Shown: piece after piece, positions 34,620-42,911 of the stretch | Numbering within the stretch: the first letter of the stretch is position 1 | Layout of the letters: the number at the start of each line of letters is the position of its first letter | NCBI RefSeq assembly: GCF_004000825.1 | Contig: NZ_BILZ01000004.1 | Location: 1-64,000, forward strand | DNA from: Paenibacillus kobensis NBRC 15729 | GTDB taxonomy: Bacteria; Bacillota; Bacilli; Paenibacillales; Paenibacillaceae | Direction of reading: 5' to 3' | Length of the DNA stretch: 64,000 nt | Made by a program: the position numbers and the translations under genes | Notes under the pieces: model-generated | What the model was told of the DNA's origin: nothing | Database searches by the model: none | What the model saw: only the letters and a program-made list of their open reading frames with translations

Positions 34620-35405
34620 CTATCGTCGGCCTACCTTATAATCCTTCGGCGTCACGCCTACTTCTTTCTTGAACAGCTTATTGAAATAGACGGGATCATG
34701 GTAGCCGACCAACTGTGAGATTTCATAGTTTTTGAGCGCAGGATTGTCCGTGAGCAATTCCTTCGCCCGTTCGATGCGCAGCCCGATGACATACTCCGTC
34801 ATCGTCTTGTTCATCTTCTGGCGGAACAACCGGCTGATGTAGCTGGCGCTCATACCGGCCGTCTGCGCCAGCTTATCCAAGTCGAGCGGCTGGTCGTACG
34901 TCTTGTCCAGCGTGCTTCGAATATGCTCGACCATGTAATGGTCACCGTCCTCCGGTTGAACCGTGGTCGATTCCAGTGACGGCGAAGCCCCCTCTGCGGG
35001 TCGTGTTGCCGCCTCTGTCCGCTCAGCCGATCGCTCTTCGATGAGTTGGCTAATGATATTGTGCAGATGGTTCTTATCAACCGGCTTCAACAAATAATCG
35101 CGAACGCCGAACCGGAGTGCCATTCGCGCATATTCGAATTCGCTAAATCCGCTGAGCACGATGATTGCCATGTTCGGCAGCTTCGCCCTCGCGCGTTCGA
35201 TGAGCTGCAAGCCGTCCATGAACGGCATTTTGATATCGGTAATCAGAAGGTCCAGCTCGCCTTCTGTCATTCCTTCGATCCGCGACCAAGCATCGGCGCC
35301 GCTGCCATATGAACCGACGATCTGGACGGGCAGTCCGAGCTTCATCATCATTTTGTGCATCCCTCGCCGAATCATCTCTTCGTCATCTACAAGAATCACA
35401 TTCAT
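34620..35405 (-). CDS. YesN-type response regulator with AraC DNA-binding domain
   Basis: A 261-aa two-component regulator. Receiver domain residues 1-120: acidic pocket VDDEEM, phospho-acceptor Asp in DLLITDIKMPFMDG near residue 56, and Lys in LKPVDKNH. The AraC domain (residues ~165-258) has DKLAQTAGMSASYISRLFRQ and the closing DPVYFNKLFKKEVGVTPKDY. No histidine kinase gene is adjacent, which is unusual for YesM/YesN pairs. Probably controls the ABC transporter genes directly upstream (24-nt gap). Confidence 0.92.
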   Translation of the reverse strand: MNVILVDDEEMIRRGMHKMMMKLGLPVQIVGSYGSGADAWSRIEGMTEGELDLLITDIKMPFMDGLQLIERARAKLPNMAIIVLSGFSEFEYARMALRFGVRDYLLKPVDKNHLHNIISQLIEERSAERTEAATRPAEGASPSLESTTVQPEDGDHYMVEHIRSTLDKTYDQPLDLDKLAQTAGMSASYISRLFRQKMNKTMTEYVIGLRIERAKELLTDNPALKNYEISQLVGYHDPVYFNKLFKKEVGVTPKDYKVGRR

Positions 35406-35428
35406 CGCCGTACTGCCCCCTCGTCGTC

Positions 35429-36259
35429 TTATTTGACCGCGCCGTTCGTTACACCGTTAAAAATATACCGCTGCATAAACAAGTACAGAATGCACGTCGG
35501 AATCATAATGAGCAGGACGGCGGCTGATACCATCTGCCAATTGCCGCTGTTAATGCCGAAGAACCGCATGAGCGATGTCGATACGACAACATTCTCCGTC
35601 TTGGTCAAATATAAGTAAGGCGTGAACATATCGTTATAGACGGCGATCGTCTTCAAAATTATGATTGTCGCCGTAGCGGGTCCGAGCAGCGGGAAGATGA
35701 TCGCATAAAAGATGCGGAACAACGAAGCCCCCTCGATCATCGCGCTTTCGTCAATCTCATACGGGATATTGCGAATGAACTGCAAGTAAATATAAATTTG
35801 CAAAATATCGGCGCCAACGTACAACAGCACCGGTCCCATCAGATGGTTCGTTAACCCGATCGTCTGAACCGTCTTAAAGTTGACGACCTGCGTTGTAATT
35901 TGCGGGATGATCGTTGCGAATAAGAACAATCCGACGAGCAGTCCCCGGAACGGAAATTGAAACCGCCCGACCGCATAGCAGAACGCCGAGCCAAGCACGA
36001 TATTGAACAGCAGCGTCGTCGCGATGATGATGATCGTATTCTGGAACGCATGGCTCATATCGGCCTGCTTGAACGCCTCGGCGAAATTGCTGAGGTTGAA
36101 GAAGCTGTCCGGCAGCTCCATCGCTTTCTTGCTCAGGAACTCGTCCTTCGTCTTGAACGCATTGGCGATCATTATATAAGGCGGGAACAGAATCGCCAGA
36201 ACGGCGAGAACCAGCGAGCCGTATTTGACTGACGCCCACAATGGCGTATCTTTCGTCAT
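35429..36259 (-). CDS. Carbohydrate ABC transporter permease (MalG type)
   Basis: A 276-aa permease with six TM helices. The EAA loop is MIEGASLFRIFYAIIFPLLGPA near residue 180, the contact to the ATPase. It lies 2 nt after the partner permease gene and has a GGGGG ribosome site. No ATPase gene is present, as is usual for these CUT1 systems that share MsmK/UgpC-type ATPases. Confidence 0.92.
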   Translation of the reverse strand: MTKDTPLWASVKYGSLVLAVLAILFPPYIMIANAFKTKDEFLSKKAMELPDSFFNLSNFAEAFKQADMSHAFQNTIIIIATTLLFNIVLGSAFCYAVGRFQFPFRGLLVGLFLFATIIPQITTQVVNFKTVQTIGLTNHLMGPVLLYVGADILQIYIYLQFIRNIPYEIDESAMIEGASLFRIFYAIIFPLLGPATATIIILKTIAVYNDMFTPYLYLTKTENVVVSTSLMRFFGINSGNWQMVSAAVLLIMIPTCILYLFMQRYIFNGVTNGAVK

Positions 36260-36261
36260 CG

Positions 36262-37146
36262 CTAATCATTCCCCCTGTTCAGGAAGTACCGCTGCACCGA
36301 CAAGACGGCGACGACCGCCAATAACAATACGACGCTCATCGCAGAGGCGAGGCCATAATTGTTGAACTGGAAAGCGGTCGAAATAATTTTCATCACGAAC
36401 GTCTCGCTAGCGCCAGCCGGTCCGCCCGTCGTCAGCACGAACGGCAGATCGAACACCTCGAGCGCTCCTGTAACAGTTAAGAATAAGTTCAATTCGATAA
36501 TCTTATAAATGTTAGGCAGCGTAATGAACCGGAACTTCTGCCATCCGTTCGCGCCGTCAATCGACGAAGCTTCATACAGATCTTCCGGAATGGACTGCAG
36601 CGCGGCCAAATAAATGACCATATTGAAGCCCATGAACCGCCAGAATCCGATCGAAGCCAGTGTATAGTTAACGAGCGATTTCATCCCTAGCCAGCTTGTA
36701 TCGTTAGGCAGCCCGATCCCCCCAAGCACCGTATTGAGCGAGCCGTTCGTCGTATCGAACACATAACCGAACAAGTACGCGACCGCCACTCCATTCAAGA
36801 TGTAAGGAAGGAACAATAGCAGCCGGAACAAATTGCGGCCTCTCAGCTTGCCTTTCAGAATAACAGCGAAATAGATCGCGAATAAATTCTGAACGATGCC
36901 GACGAAGAAGTAAGCCAGATTGTGGCGGAACACGCCGAAGATGTCCGGGTTGTTGAACACCTCGGCATAATTGTCCCACCCGACCCATTCCTTCTCCTGG
37001 CTCATGCCGTCCCAGTTCGTAAAGCTCAGATGAATGAGCTGCAGCGCCGGATAATAAGCGAAAGTGAGCAGCAGCAGCAGCGGAATAAGCGTGAATGAGA
37101 CGATAATAATCGTCCGCTGCTTCGAGATGGACATTCGGTTCAGCAC
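36262..37146 (-). CDS. Carbohydrate ABC transporter permease (MalF type)
   Basis: A 294-aa permease, six TM helices, N-terminal helix IIIVSFTLIPLLLLLTFAYY and EAA loop SSIDGANGWQKFRFITLPNI near residue 200. GTG start 8 nt after AGGAAGG. With the MalG-type subunit it forms the channel for an imported oligosaccharide. The gene sits ~105 nt after the binding-protein gene, separated by a hairpin. Confidence 0.92.
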   Translation of the reverse strand: MLNRMSISKQRTIIIVSFTLIPLLLLLTFAYYPALQLIHLSFTNWDGMSQEKEWVGWDNYAEVFNNPDIFGVFRHNLAYFFVGIVQNLFAIYFAVILKGKLRGRNLFRLLLFLPYILNGVAVAYLFGYVFDTTNGSLNTVLGGIGLPNDTSWLGMKSLVNYTLASIGFWRFMGFNMVIYLAALQSIPEDLYEASSIDGANGWQKFRFITLPNIYKIIELNLFLTVTGALEVFDLPFVLTTGGPAGASETFVMKIISTAFQFNNYGLASAMSVVLLLAVVAVLSVQRYFLNRGND

Positions 37147-37191
37147 AAGGATTTCCTTCCTCTCTACAGCTTTTCGCTTCGCGTCAATTGC

Positions 37192-37233
37192 AAGGAAGGG
37201 CGGCCGCAGCCAGCTGCTGCCTCGACCGCCCCT
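37192..37233 (-). promoter_or_regulatory. Intercistronic hairpin between binding-protein and permease genes
   Basis: AAGGGGCGG pairs imperfectly with CCGCCCTT around a GC-rich loop, without a T run. Such hairpins commonly stabilise the upstream message and lower permease expression. Confidence 0.5.
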
Positions 37234-37251
37234 TGTTATTCGCTTGCCTGA

Positions 37252-38526
37252 CTATTTGCTGCCTGTGACCGATTTCTTCGCCGAAGCCCACATTTTGTTA
37301 TACTTATCGAGCACTTTCGCCGGATCGTCCGCAAGGACGTATTCTTGCACGAATGCTTCTTGGTCGATTTGCGCTTTATTGTTGATTTCCGTTGCCGTAT
37401 CGTTGGACGGACCCGCTTCGATAAACTTCGGATTGTAGGAGTTGAATTCGGACAGCTGCGCGAGCTGCGGCTTCTTGCTCTTCAGCGTTGGGATGAAGCC
37501 GGCGAAATCGTCGAAGCCGGACTCTTCGATCATCCATTGCACGAACGCTTTCGCAGCCGGCACGTTGCCGTTCTTGTTCACGCCATAGAAGAAGTCCGGA
37601 TTGAGCGGTGCTTTCAGCTCGCCGGAATTATCGGTTGGGAATGGGAAGAAGCCTACATCATTCGCTGCCGCTCCGTTCTCGATCACCTGGTTGATGACCC
37701 AGTTGCCAAGCAGATACATCGCGAATTTGCCCTGCGCCACGTCTTTCTTCGATTGCTCCCAGTTCGTTGAATTAATGTCTTTCTCCAGAAATCCCTGTTT
37801 GTTCATCTCGCGCAAAATGTTCCAAGACTGCGCATATACACTGTCCATACCGTAAGGAGCATCCGAGTCGGCACGCTTATTCTGATGCGTCGAATCGTTG
37901 CCGATGATTGTCGGGACGTCATACAGCCACGCGTCGAGCGGCCATTTGTCCTTAAAGTTCGAAGCTAGCGGCACAATGCCTTTATCCTTCAACTTCTGCG
38001 ATGCGGCATAAAATTCGTCGAGCGTCTTCGGCACTTCCGTAATGCCGGCCGCAGCGAACGCCTTCTTGTTGTAGACGATGCCGACCGTGCTGCTGCCGGA
38101 GCTGACGCCGTACATTTTGCCTTCGAACGCCTTCAAATCTTTAAAGTACAGATCATCGGAGAAGTGGATGTCGTCCAGCGGCGCAAAATATTTCGGAAAA
38201 TCGCTGTTCGGAATGCCGCCCGCGAGCAGCACCACGTCTGGATAGGAGCCTGATGCGATCCGTACCTTTAAGTTTTTCTCATAATCGGTTATCGCCTCGA
38301 ATTCCAAATCGACATCCGGATACTTCTCTTCAAACCGCTTCTTATAATCGTTGTATTGCTTGCCGATCATATCCGTCCGATTCGTCAGGAAGACGATCTT
38401 CCCTTTAATATCGCCGTTAGCCGACGTCGTGCCGGTTGTTTCTTCTTTTTCCTTGCTGCTGCATGCTGCAAGAACAACCGTTAGCAAAAGCATAGCCGAA
38501 AGCAATAACGATACTTTTCTTTTCAT
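37252..38526 (-). CDS. Sugar ABC transporter solute-binding lipoprotein
   Basis: A 424-aa lipoprotein; the ATG at 38526 has AAGGGGG 11 nt upstream and yields a signal ending VLAAC. Typical family-1 binding-protein features: YPDVVLLAGGIPNSDFPKYF, VGIVYNKKAFAAAGITEVP near residue 145, and GNWVINQVIENGA near 270. First gene of the transporter operon. A perfect cre site lies 27 nt upstream of the ATG. Substrate unknown; the neighbouring epimerase and GH113-like gene suggest beta-manno- or cello-oligosaccharides. Confidence 0.92.
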   Translation of the reverse strand: MKRKVSLLLSAMLLLTVVLAACSSKEKEETTGTTSANGDIKGKIVFLTNRTDMIGKQYNDYKKRFEEKYPDVDLEFEAITDYEKNLKVRIASGSYPDVVLLAGGIPNSDFPKYFAPLDDIHFSDDLYFKDLKAFEGKMYGVSSGSSTVGIVYNKKAFAAAGITEVPKTLDEFYAASQKLKDKGIVPLASNFKDKWPLDAWLYDVPTIIGNDSTHQNKRADSDAPYGMDSVYAQSWNILREMNKQGFLEKDINSTNWEQSKKDVAQGKFAMYLLGNWVINQVIENGAAANDVGFFPFPTDNSGELKAPLNPDFFYGVNKNGNVPAAKAFVQWMIEESGFDDFAGFIPTLKSKKPQLAQLSEFNSYNPKFIEAGPSNDTATEINNKAQIDQEAFVQEYVLADDPAKVLDKYNKMWASAKKSVTGSK

Positions 38527-38552
38527 CGAATCATTTGCCCCCTTGATATGGT

Positions 38553-38566
38553 TGATAACGCTTTCA
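38553..38566 (-). promoter_or_regulatory. Perfect cre (CcpA) site upstream of the binding-protein gene
   Basis: Read leftwards TGAAAGCGTTATCA fits TGWAANCGNTNWCA at every position. It should mediate carbon catabolite repression of the transporter. Confidence 0.75.
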
Positions 38567-38644
38567 ACATTGATTATACTGGCTTGTTCCAACACAAAAA
38601 ATGGTCTGTATTGTCATTTCTAGTCTTGTATTTACCTTTCCCTC

Positions 38645-38716
38645 TTTTGTTAGATTCCGCTTGCCAAACCAATAACAAGAAGTTAACCTATCAGTGAATC
38701 TTGTTATCTAACAAAA
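38645..38716. promoter_or_regulatory. Double inverted repeat in the divergent promoter region
   Basis: TTTTGTTAGA (38645-38654) with TCTAACAAAA (38707-38716) encloses TAACAAGA (38673-38680) with TCTTGTTA (38699-38706). Half-sites share the core TAACAA. Candidate binding region for the YesN-type regulator between the transporter and glycosidase genes. Confidence 0.5.
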
Positions 38717-38770
38717 ATAAACATACGACAACACCTATCGATTGTCGTGAAGCGCGAAGGAGATATCGGC

Positions 38771-39478
38771 ATGAATCAGTGGGACAAGGACACCTTTATC
38801 GCAGGCATGACATGGGGATGGACTGGCGTCCGGGGAACGTGGTCGAATGAAACCGCGGACCGGTCAATGGCATTAATGAAGGAGTGAATGGGCATCCATT
38901 GGACCGCGCTGTCTTTTGCCGCCGTTCAAGCCCATGCACAGTCGACAACGATCCCGTTCCGGGATGAGCCGACCGTCACAGAGGAAGAAGTCCGTCATGC
39001 AATTGCCGAAGCGAAGCGGCACGGTCTGCATGTTTGTCTGAAGCCGGTTGTCAATTGTGCGAACAGCACGTGGCGCGCTCATATTAACTTCTTCGATCAT
39101 GATGTGCCATGCGAGCCCAAATGGTCGGAATGGTTCGCTTCTTATACCGAATATATCGTTCATTACGCACGTGTCGCAGAAGAAACGGGCTGCGAGATGC
39201 TGTGCATCGGCTGCGAGATGGCGCAAACTGACCGCCGCGAGCAAGAATGGCGCGAACTGATTGCGGCCGTCCGCCGCGTCTACTCCGGCATCGTAACCTA
39301 CAACTGCGATAAATATCAGGAAGACCGCGTAGGCTGGTGGGATGCCATCGACGTCATCAGCTCCAGCGGCTATTATCCAGTCGGAGAATGGAACAATCAA
39401 CTGGACCGGATCGAAGGCGTCGTACGCCGGTTCGGGAAGCCGTTCTTCTTCATGGAAGCCGGCTGTCCCTTACTATGA
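38771..39478 (+). pseudogene. GH113-like glycosidase gene with in-frame TGA and lost 3' end
   Basis: ATG at 38771 with AAGGAG 8 nt upstream opens MNQWDKDTFIAGMTWGWTG and runs 38 codons to a TGA at 38885. The same frame continues at once with MGIHWTALSFAAVQ and on to a TGA at 39476. The two parts join into one TIM-barrel protein similar to GH113-type mannanases: acid/base Glu in MLCIGCEMAQ, nucleophile-like Glu in FFFMEAGCP. The family continues well beyond MEAGCP, here the frame ends two residues later. So there is one nonsense codon and a C-terminal truncation. Reinitiation at 38888 is possible (AAGGAG only 3 nt away) but would lack the first strand. Confidence 0.75.
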
Positions 39479-39496
39479 AGGAAAGGTCGGGATCCG

Positions 39497-40714
39497 ATGA
39501 TGACCGGTACAGAGACGGCCCCTTGGAAAGCGGAGTGGTCGCTTGCCATCATGAATGAGCTGAATGAGAACATTTTAGCGTTCTGGATGGACCATACAGT
39601 CGACCCGCGCGGCGGATTCATCGGCCGCATCGATGATGAGCGAAACGCCGACTTGAGCGCCGACAAAAGTCTCGTGCTGAACACTCGAGTCTTATGGACC
39701 TTCTCCACTGCTTACCGGTTGTTCGGCCAACCAGAGCATCTGTCGATGGCGGACCGGGCTTATCAGTATTTGATCAACTCGTTCCTCGATCAAGAGTACG
39801 GCGGCATGTATTGGATGGTTGAGGCTGACGGCACTCCTTCGGCGGTCGACAAGGTGATGTACGGCCAAGCCTTTGCCATCTACGCGTTGTCGGAATACTA
39901 TCGGGCTGCCGGTACGCAAGAGTCGCTCGAACACGCGATTCAGTTGTTCGAGTTACTGGAGAACCATGCGCGTGATTATGAATTCGGTGGATACGCCGAA
40001 GGACTGGCCCAAGACTGGACGCCGATCAGCAGCATGAGTCTGGACGGGAGAGACGAGTTGAACGTCCGGAAATCGATGAATACGCATCTTCATGTGATGG
40101 AGGCGTACTCCAACTTATACCGGGTGTGGCCTGCCGCCCGTCTTCAACAGTCACTTGCCGAGCTGATCGAACTGACGATACGCTATATCATTGACCCTGT
40201 GACGTTACACTTCAAGCTGTTCTTCGATGAGCAGTGGAACAGTAAGAACAGCCATATCTCGTATGGCCACGATATCGAAGGCAGCTGGCTGCTTATTGAA
40301 GCAGCGGAGACGCTCGGCGAACCGGAGCTGCTTGCGAAGGCGCGCGAGACCGCCGTCCGGATGGCGGAAGCTGTGCTGCAAGAAGGCGTAGATGCGGACG
40401 GCGGCATTCCGAATGAAGCGGATGACAGCGGCATTATCGACAGCGACAGAGATTGGTGGCCGCAGGCGGAAGCAGTAGTCGGATTTTATCAAGCGTATCA
40501 ACTGACCGGTGAGTCGCGGTATTTGGAAGCTTCGCGCGCGTCTTGGTCGTTCATCGAACGTTATATCGTAGACCGCCGCCTCGGGGAATGGCATTGGAGC
40601 GTCACACGCGAAGGCATCCCGACCCAAGGCCGAGGGAAAGTGAACGCTTGGAAATGTCCCTACCACAATAGCAGAGCATGCTTTGAGATGCTGGATCGGC
40701 TGGCGAGGCCGTAG
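39497..40714 (+). CDS. N-acylglucosamine/cellobiose 2-epimerase family protein
   Basis: A 405-aa (alpha/alpha)6-barrel enzyme. Typical residues: WSTAY-like TRVLWTFSTAYRLFG, YGGMYWMVEADGTP, KVMYGQAFAIYALSEYY, MNTHLHVMEAYSNLYRVWP near residue 195, SYGHDIEGSWLLIEAAETLG near 255 and DRDWWPQAEAVVGFY near 320, with His pairs as in cellobiose 2-epimerase. Role by family: converts cellobiose to glucosyl-mannose or mannobiose to mannosyl-glucose in the cytoplasm. Located just after the broken GH113-like gene and opposite the ABC transporter operon. The ribosome site is weak. Confidence 0.88.
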   Translation: MMTGTETAPWKAEWSLAIMNELNENILAFWMDHTVDPRGGFIGRIDDERNADLSADKSLVLNTRVLWTFSTAYRLFGQPEHLSMADRAYQYLINSFLDQEYGGMYWMVEADGTPSAVDKVMYGQAFAIYALSEYYRAAGTQESLEHAIQLFELLENHARDYEFGGYAEGLAQDWTPISSMSLDGRDELNVRKSMNTHLHVMEAYSNLYRVWPAARLQQSLAELIELTIRYIIDPVTLHFKLFFDEQWNSKNSHISYGHDIEGSWLLIEAAETLGEPELLAKARETAVRMAEAVLQEGVDADGGIPNEADDSGIIDSDRDWWPQAEAVVGFYQAYQLTGESRYLEASRASWSFIERYIVDRRLGEWHWSVTREGIPTQGRGKVNAWKCPYHNSRACFEMLDRLARP

Positions 40715-40777
40715 CCAAATAAGGTCGCTGTGGTTCGTTAGCGTGCTCGTGCATCAAATCCAGTCGACCTAATCAAT

Positions 40778-40826
40778 CGGCCTGTGACCTGCCGTTCCAA
40801 TATGGAACAAGCAGATTCACAGGCCG
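40778..40826. terminator. Hairpin between convergent genes
   Basis: CGGCCTGTGA with TTCACAGGCCG, inner TGC/GCA and GTTCC/GGAAC. No T run, so termination ability is unclear. Confidence 0.45.
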
Positions 40827-40883
40827 TGACCATTTGGCGGCGATTAGAGTCAATTCATTACGAGAGCGCAACCGTCGTCCAAG

Positions 40884-42200
40884 TTATCTCTTGCCAATCG
40901 GAAGCGATATCGTCTTGTCGTACGTTTTAATATAGTGATAGCCGTCCAGTAACAGCTGTTCCGGTTGTTCCTTCGTGTTGAATGAATACGTCTGCTCCCA
41001 TAGGATGTTGCCGTTGTGTAAATCCCACGGGCGCGACCTCGAGATGGAGGAAACAGGTACGACGCTGCCACCAGCCTGAATGGCTAGATGCTGGGTATCC
41101 AAGATTGTGAACTGTTTTCTGGCGATCACCACATCATAGCCTTTATCCGTCGGAGTAACGCTTCGAATCCACAGCTTCTCAGTACCGATTCGGATGGAAC
41201 GATCAGATGGCGAAGCGAGGGAGATCGGCTGCTCGATTGTCTCATATCCGTCGAAATTGTGGAGCACAAGCTCTACGCTCTCGATCTTGTCGGTCGGAAG
41301 CACATCGAATTCAAGCTCGAAATCTTGAACTCCGTCGTCCGTGATACCATTCGAACGCATACCAAATGCTTGCACTTCTATACCATTGACCAAAAGTTCG
41401 GTTTGACCTACAAAGTAAGGGAATTCTCCGTTATCCATTTCATAATGACCCTTCACCATCGTTGAAGTCGGCGAAGCCGTTAAGGAATCATATTGGATCC
41501 TCCCCCGATCAACAGGAAGGGATTCGGTCAATTCCTCTTTCAATAGGCTGTTCATCGCTTTATTCGCATCGTACTTGAACGATATCGGATAGACAGCCTG
41601 TTCCCCGTTGTCTAATCGCTCATTGAACGTAACGGTTAATGTTCTGGAGAACGGTTTGACCGGGTCGAATTTATAAATCCCCTCGTACTCGGACTTACCC
41701 ATCCGGTAGTTGCTGCTTCCTTCCTTCATGTTGTAATCGGTCAAGAATCCATGCATCTTACTAACTCCATATCGAGAAAAATAGTCGTCCGTAAATACAG
41801 ATCCCTCAGGTCGTTTGATGGAATAGTACAACAGCAAGGCGTTATCGTCCGCAATTACCCCGTTAATCGTAATGACCGTACCGTCGTCGAGCGTTTTGCT
41901 TTTGTTGACCGATTGACCGTAGCCGTGTTCGGCAACCTCGGAGAAGCTTAGCGAGTTAAGCTCCGTCTTGTTAAACAGCTTGCCGCTGTAATAGGCAAAG
42001 GCAGGATATTGATATGTGCCAACAATCAATACGATTGCCGCAGCCGTTGCTGCAAACCACATTCTCGCACTATTACGTTTTTTTCTCTTAGCGGGAATAC
42101 GATCAAGCGCATGCCGCAGTCTATCCTCAAGTCCGGACGGGGCTTGGATGTTGTTCAAGTTCTGTCTGTGCTGCTTCAATCTCTCCTCGATCGTTGTCAT
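40884..42200 (-). CDS. Anti-sigma-factor-like DUF4179 membrane protein
   Basis: A 438-aa protein. A cytoplasmic N-terminal ~45 residues (TTIEERLKQHRQNLNNI) is followed by one TM segment (MWFAATAAAIVLIVGTY, ~50-66) and a large outer part with the DUF4179 pattern (ALLLYYSIKRPEGSVF) and further Ig-like repeats. Encoded directly after an ECF sigma factor, with 74 bp overlap, it is probably its anti-sigma factor. The ATG at 42200 is set by AGGAGGTG 6 nt upstream. The external signal is unknown. Confidence 0.85.
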   Translation of the reverse strand: MTTIEERLKQHRQNLNNIQAPSGLEDRLRHALDRIPAKRKKRNSARMWFAATAAAIVLIVGTYQYPAFAYYSGKLFNKTELNSLSFSEVAEHGYGQSVNKSKTLDDGTVITINGVIADDNALLLYYSIKRPEGSVFTDDYFSRYGVSKMHGFLTDYNMKEGSSNYRMGKSEYEGIYKFDPVKPFSRTLTVTFNERLDNGEQAVYPISFKYDANKAMNSLLKEELTESLPVDRGRIQYDSLTASPTSTMVKGHYEMDNGEFPYFVGQTELLVNGIEVQAFGMRSNGITDDGVQDFELEFDVLPTDKIESVELVLHNFDGYETIEQPISLASPSDRSIRIGTEKLWIRSVTPTDKGYDVVIARKQFTILDTQHLAIQAGGSVVPVSSISRSRPWDLHNGNILWEQTYSFNTKEQPEQLLLDGYHYIKTYDKTISLPIGKR

Positions 42201-42732
42201 AACGATCACCTCCTCCGATTATAGCCTTCAATTTCAGAATGCCTTGCGAAATTCTTGATTTAATCGTGCCGAGCGGCGCGCCGGTCATATCCGCAATCGT
42301 CTGATACGGCAGATCGTGGACGTAACGCAGCTCGATTGCTTCCCTCTGACGCTCGTTCAGATGGGAGAGCAGCTCTTGCATATCCATCTCGGATTCCGTG
42401 TCACGGTACGGATTAACTTCCGTTAAAGCATCCATTGATTCCTCCCGCTCCTCTTCTAATGGGAGGAATCGGTTCTTCTTGCGAAGCATCGTTCTGCAAC
42501 GATTGACGAGAATCGTTTTGCTCCAACTGTAGAAAGCTTCGCTTTTTTTTAACTGATCCAGTTTCTCATAAAGTGTCACAATCATATCTTCCATAGCGTC
42601 CAAGGCGTCATGCTCATTGCCCATGTATCGGTAGGCAAGTCGGTAATAAGCGTCCTGTTCGGCTATGATAAGTTGTAATAAAGCATCCTTGCTGCCTCTT
42701 TGCGCTTGTTTCACAAGACGGCTTACATTCAC
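42127..42732 (-). CDS. ECF-type RNA polymerase sigma factor
   Basis: A 201-aa sigma-70 family protein. Region 2 (ALLQLIIAEQDAYYRLAYRYMG, KSEAFYSWSKTILVNRCRTM) and region 4 (LSHLNERQREAIELRYVHDL, APLGTIKSRISQGILKL) are complete. The GTG at 42732 has AAGGGG 7 nt upstream; the longer frame from 42807 is not needed. After region 4 a ~22-residue tail is encoded in DNA that also encodes the start of the anti-sigma gene. Confidence 0.9.
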   Translation of the reverse strand: MNVSRLVKQAQRGSKDALLQLIIAEQDAYYRLAYRYMGNEHDALDAMEDMIVTLYEKLDQLKKSEAFYSWSKTILVNRCRTMLRKKNRFLPLEEEREESMDALTEVNPYRDTESEMDMQELLSHLNERQREAIELRYVHDLPYQTIADMTGAPLGTIKSRISQGILKLKAIIGGGDRYDNDRGEIEAAQTELEQHPSPVRT

Positions 42733-42911
42733 GTTCTCACCCCTTTTCACAAGTAAGAGCCCGTAGTAGCTGATAAAGTTCATGATGAACAAAAAAATTC
42801 TCCTCAACCAGACCGAAGGGACGATAGCCTGCCCCTAGGAGGTTGAGGAGAGATAAGTTGTCCGATTCTTTGTCAGAGATGCCCCTTAAAGCTTGATGCA
42901 CTTGCTCGTGT

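Noticed and set aside
38885-38887. Selenocysteine decoding of the in-frame TGA
   Set aside because: The TGA appears as an extra codon relative to the family, no typical hairpin was seen just downstream, and the 3' end of the gene is also missing, so decay is simpler.
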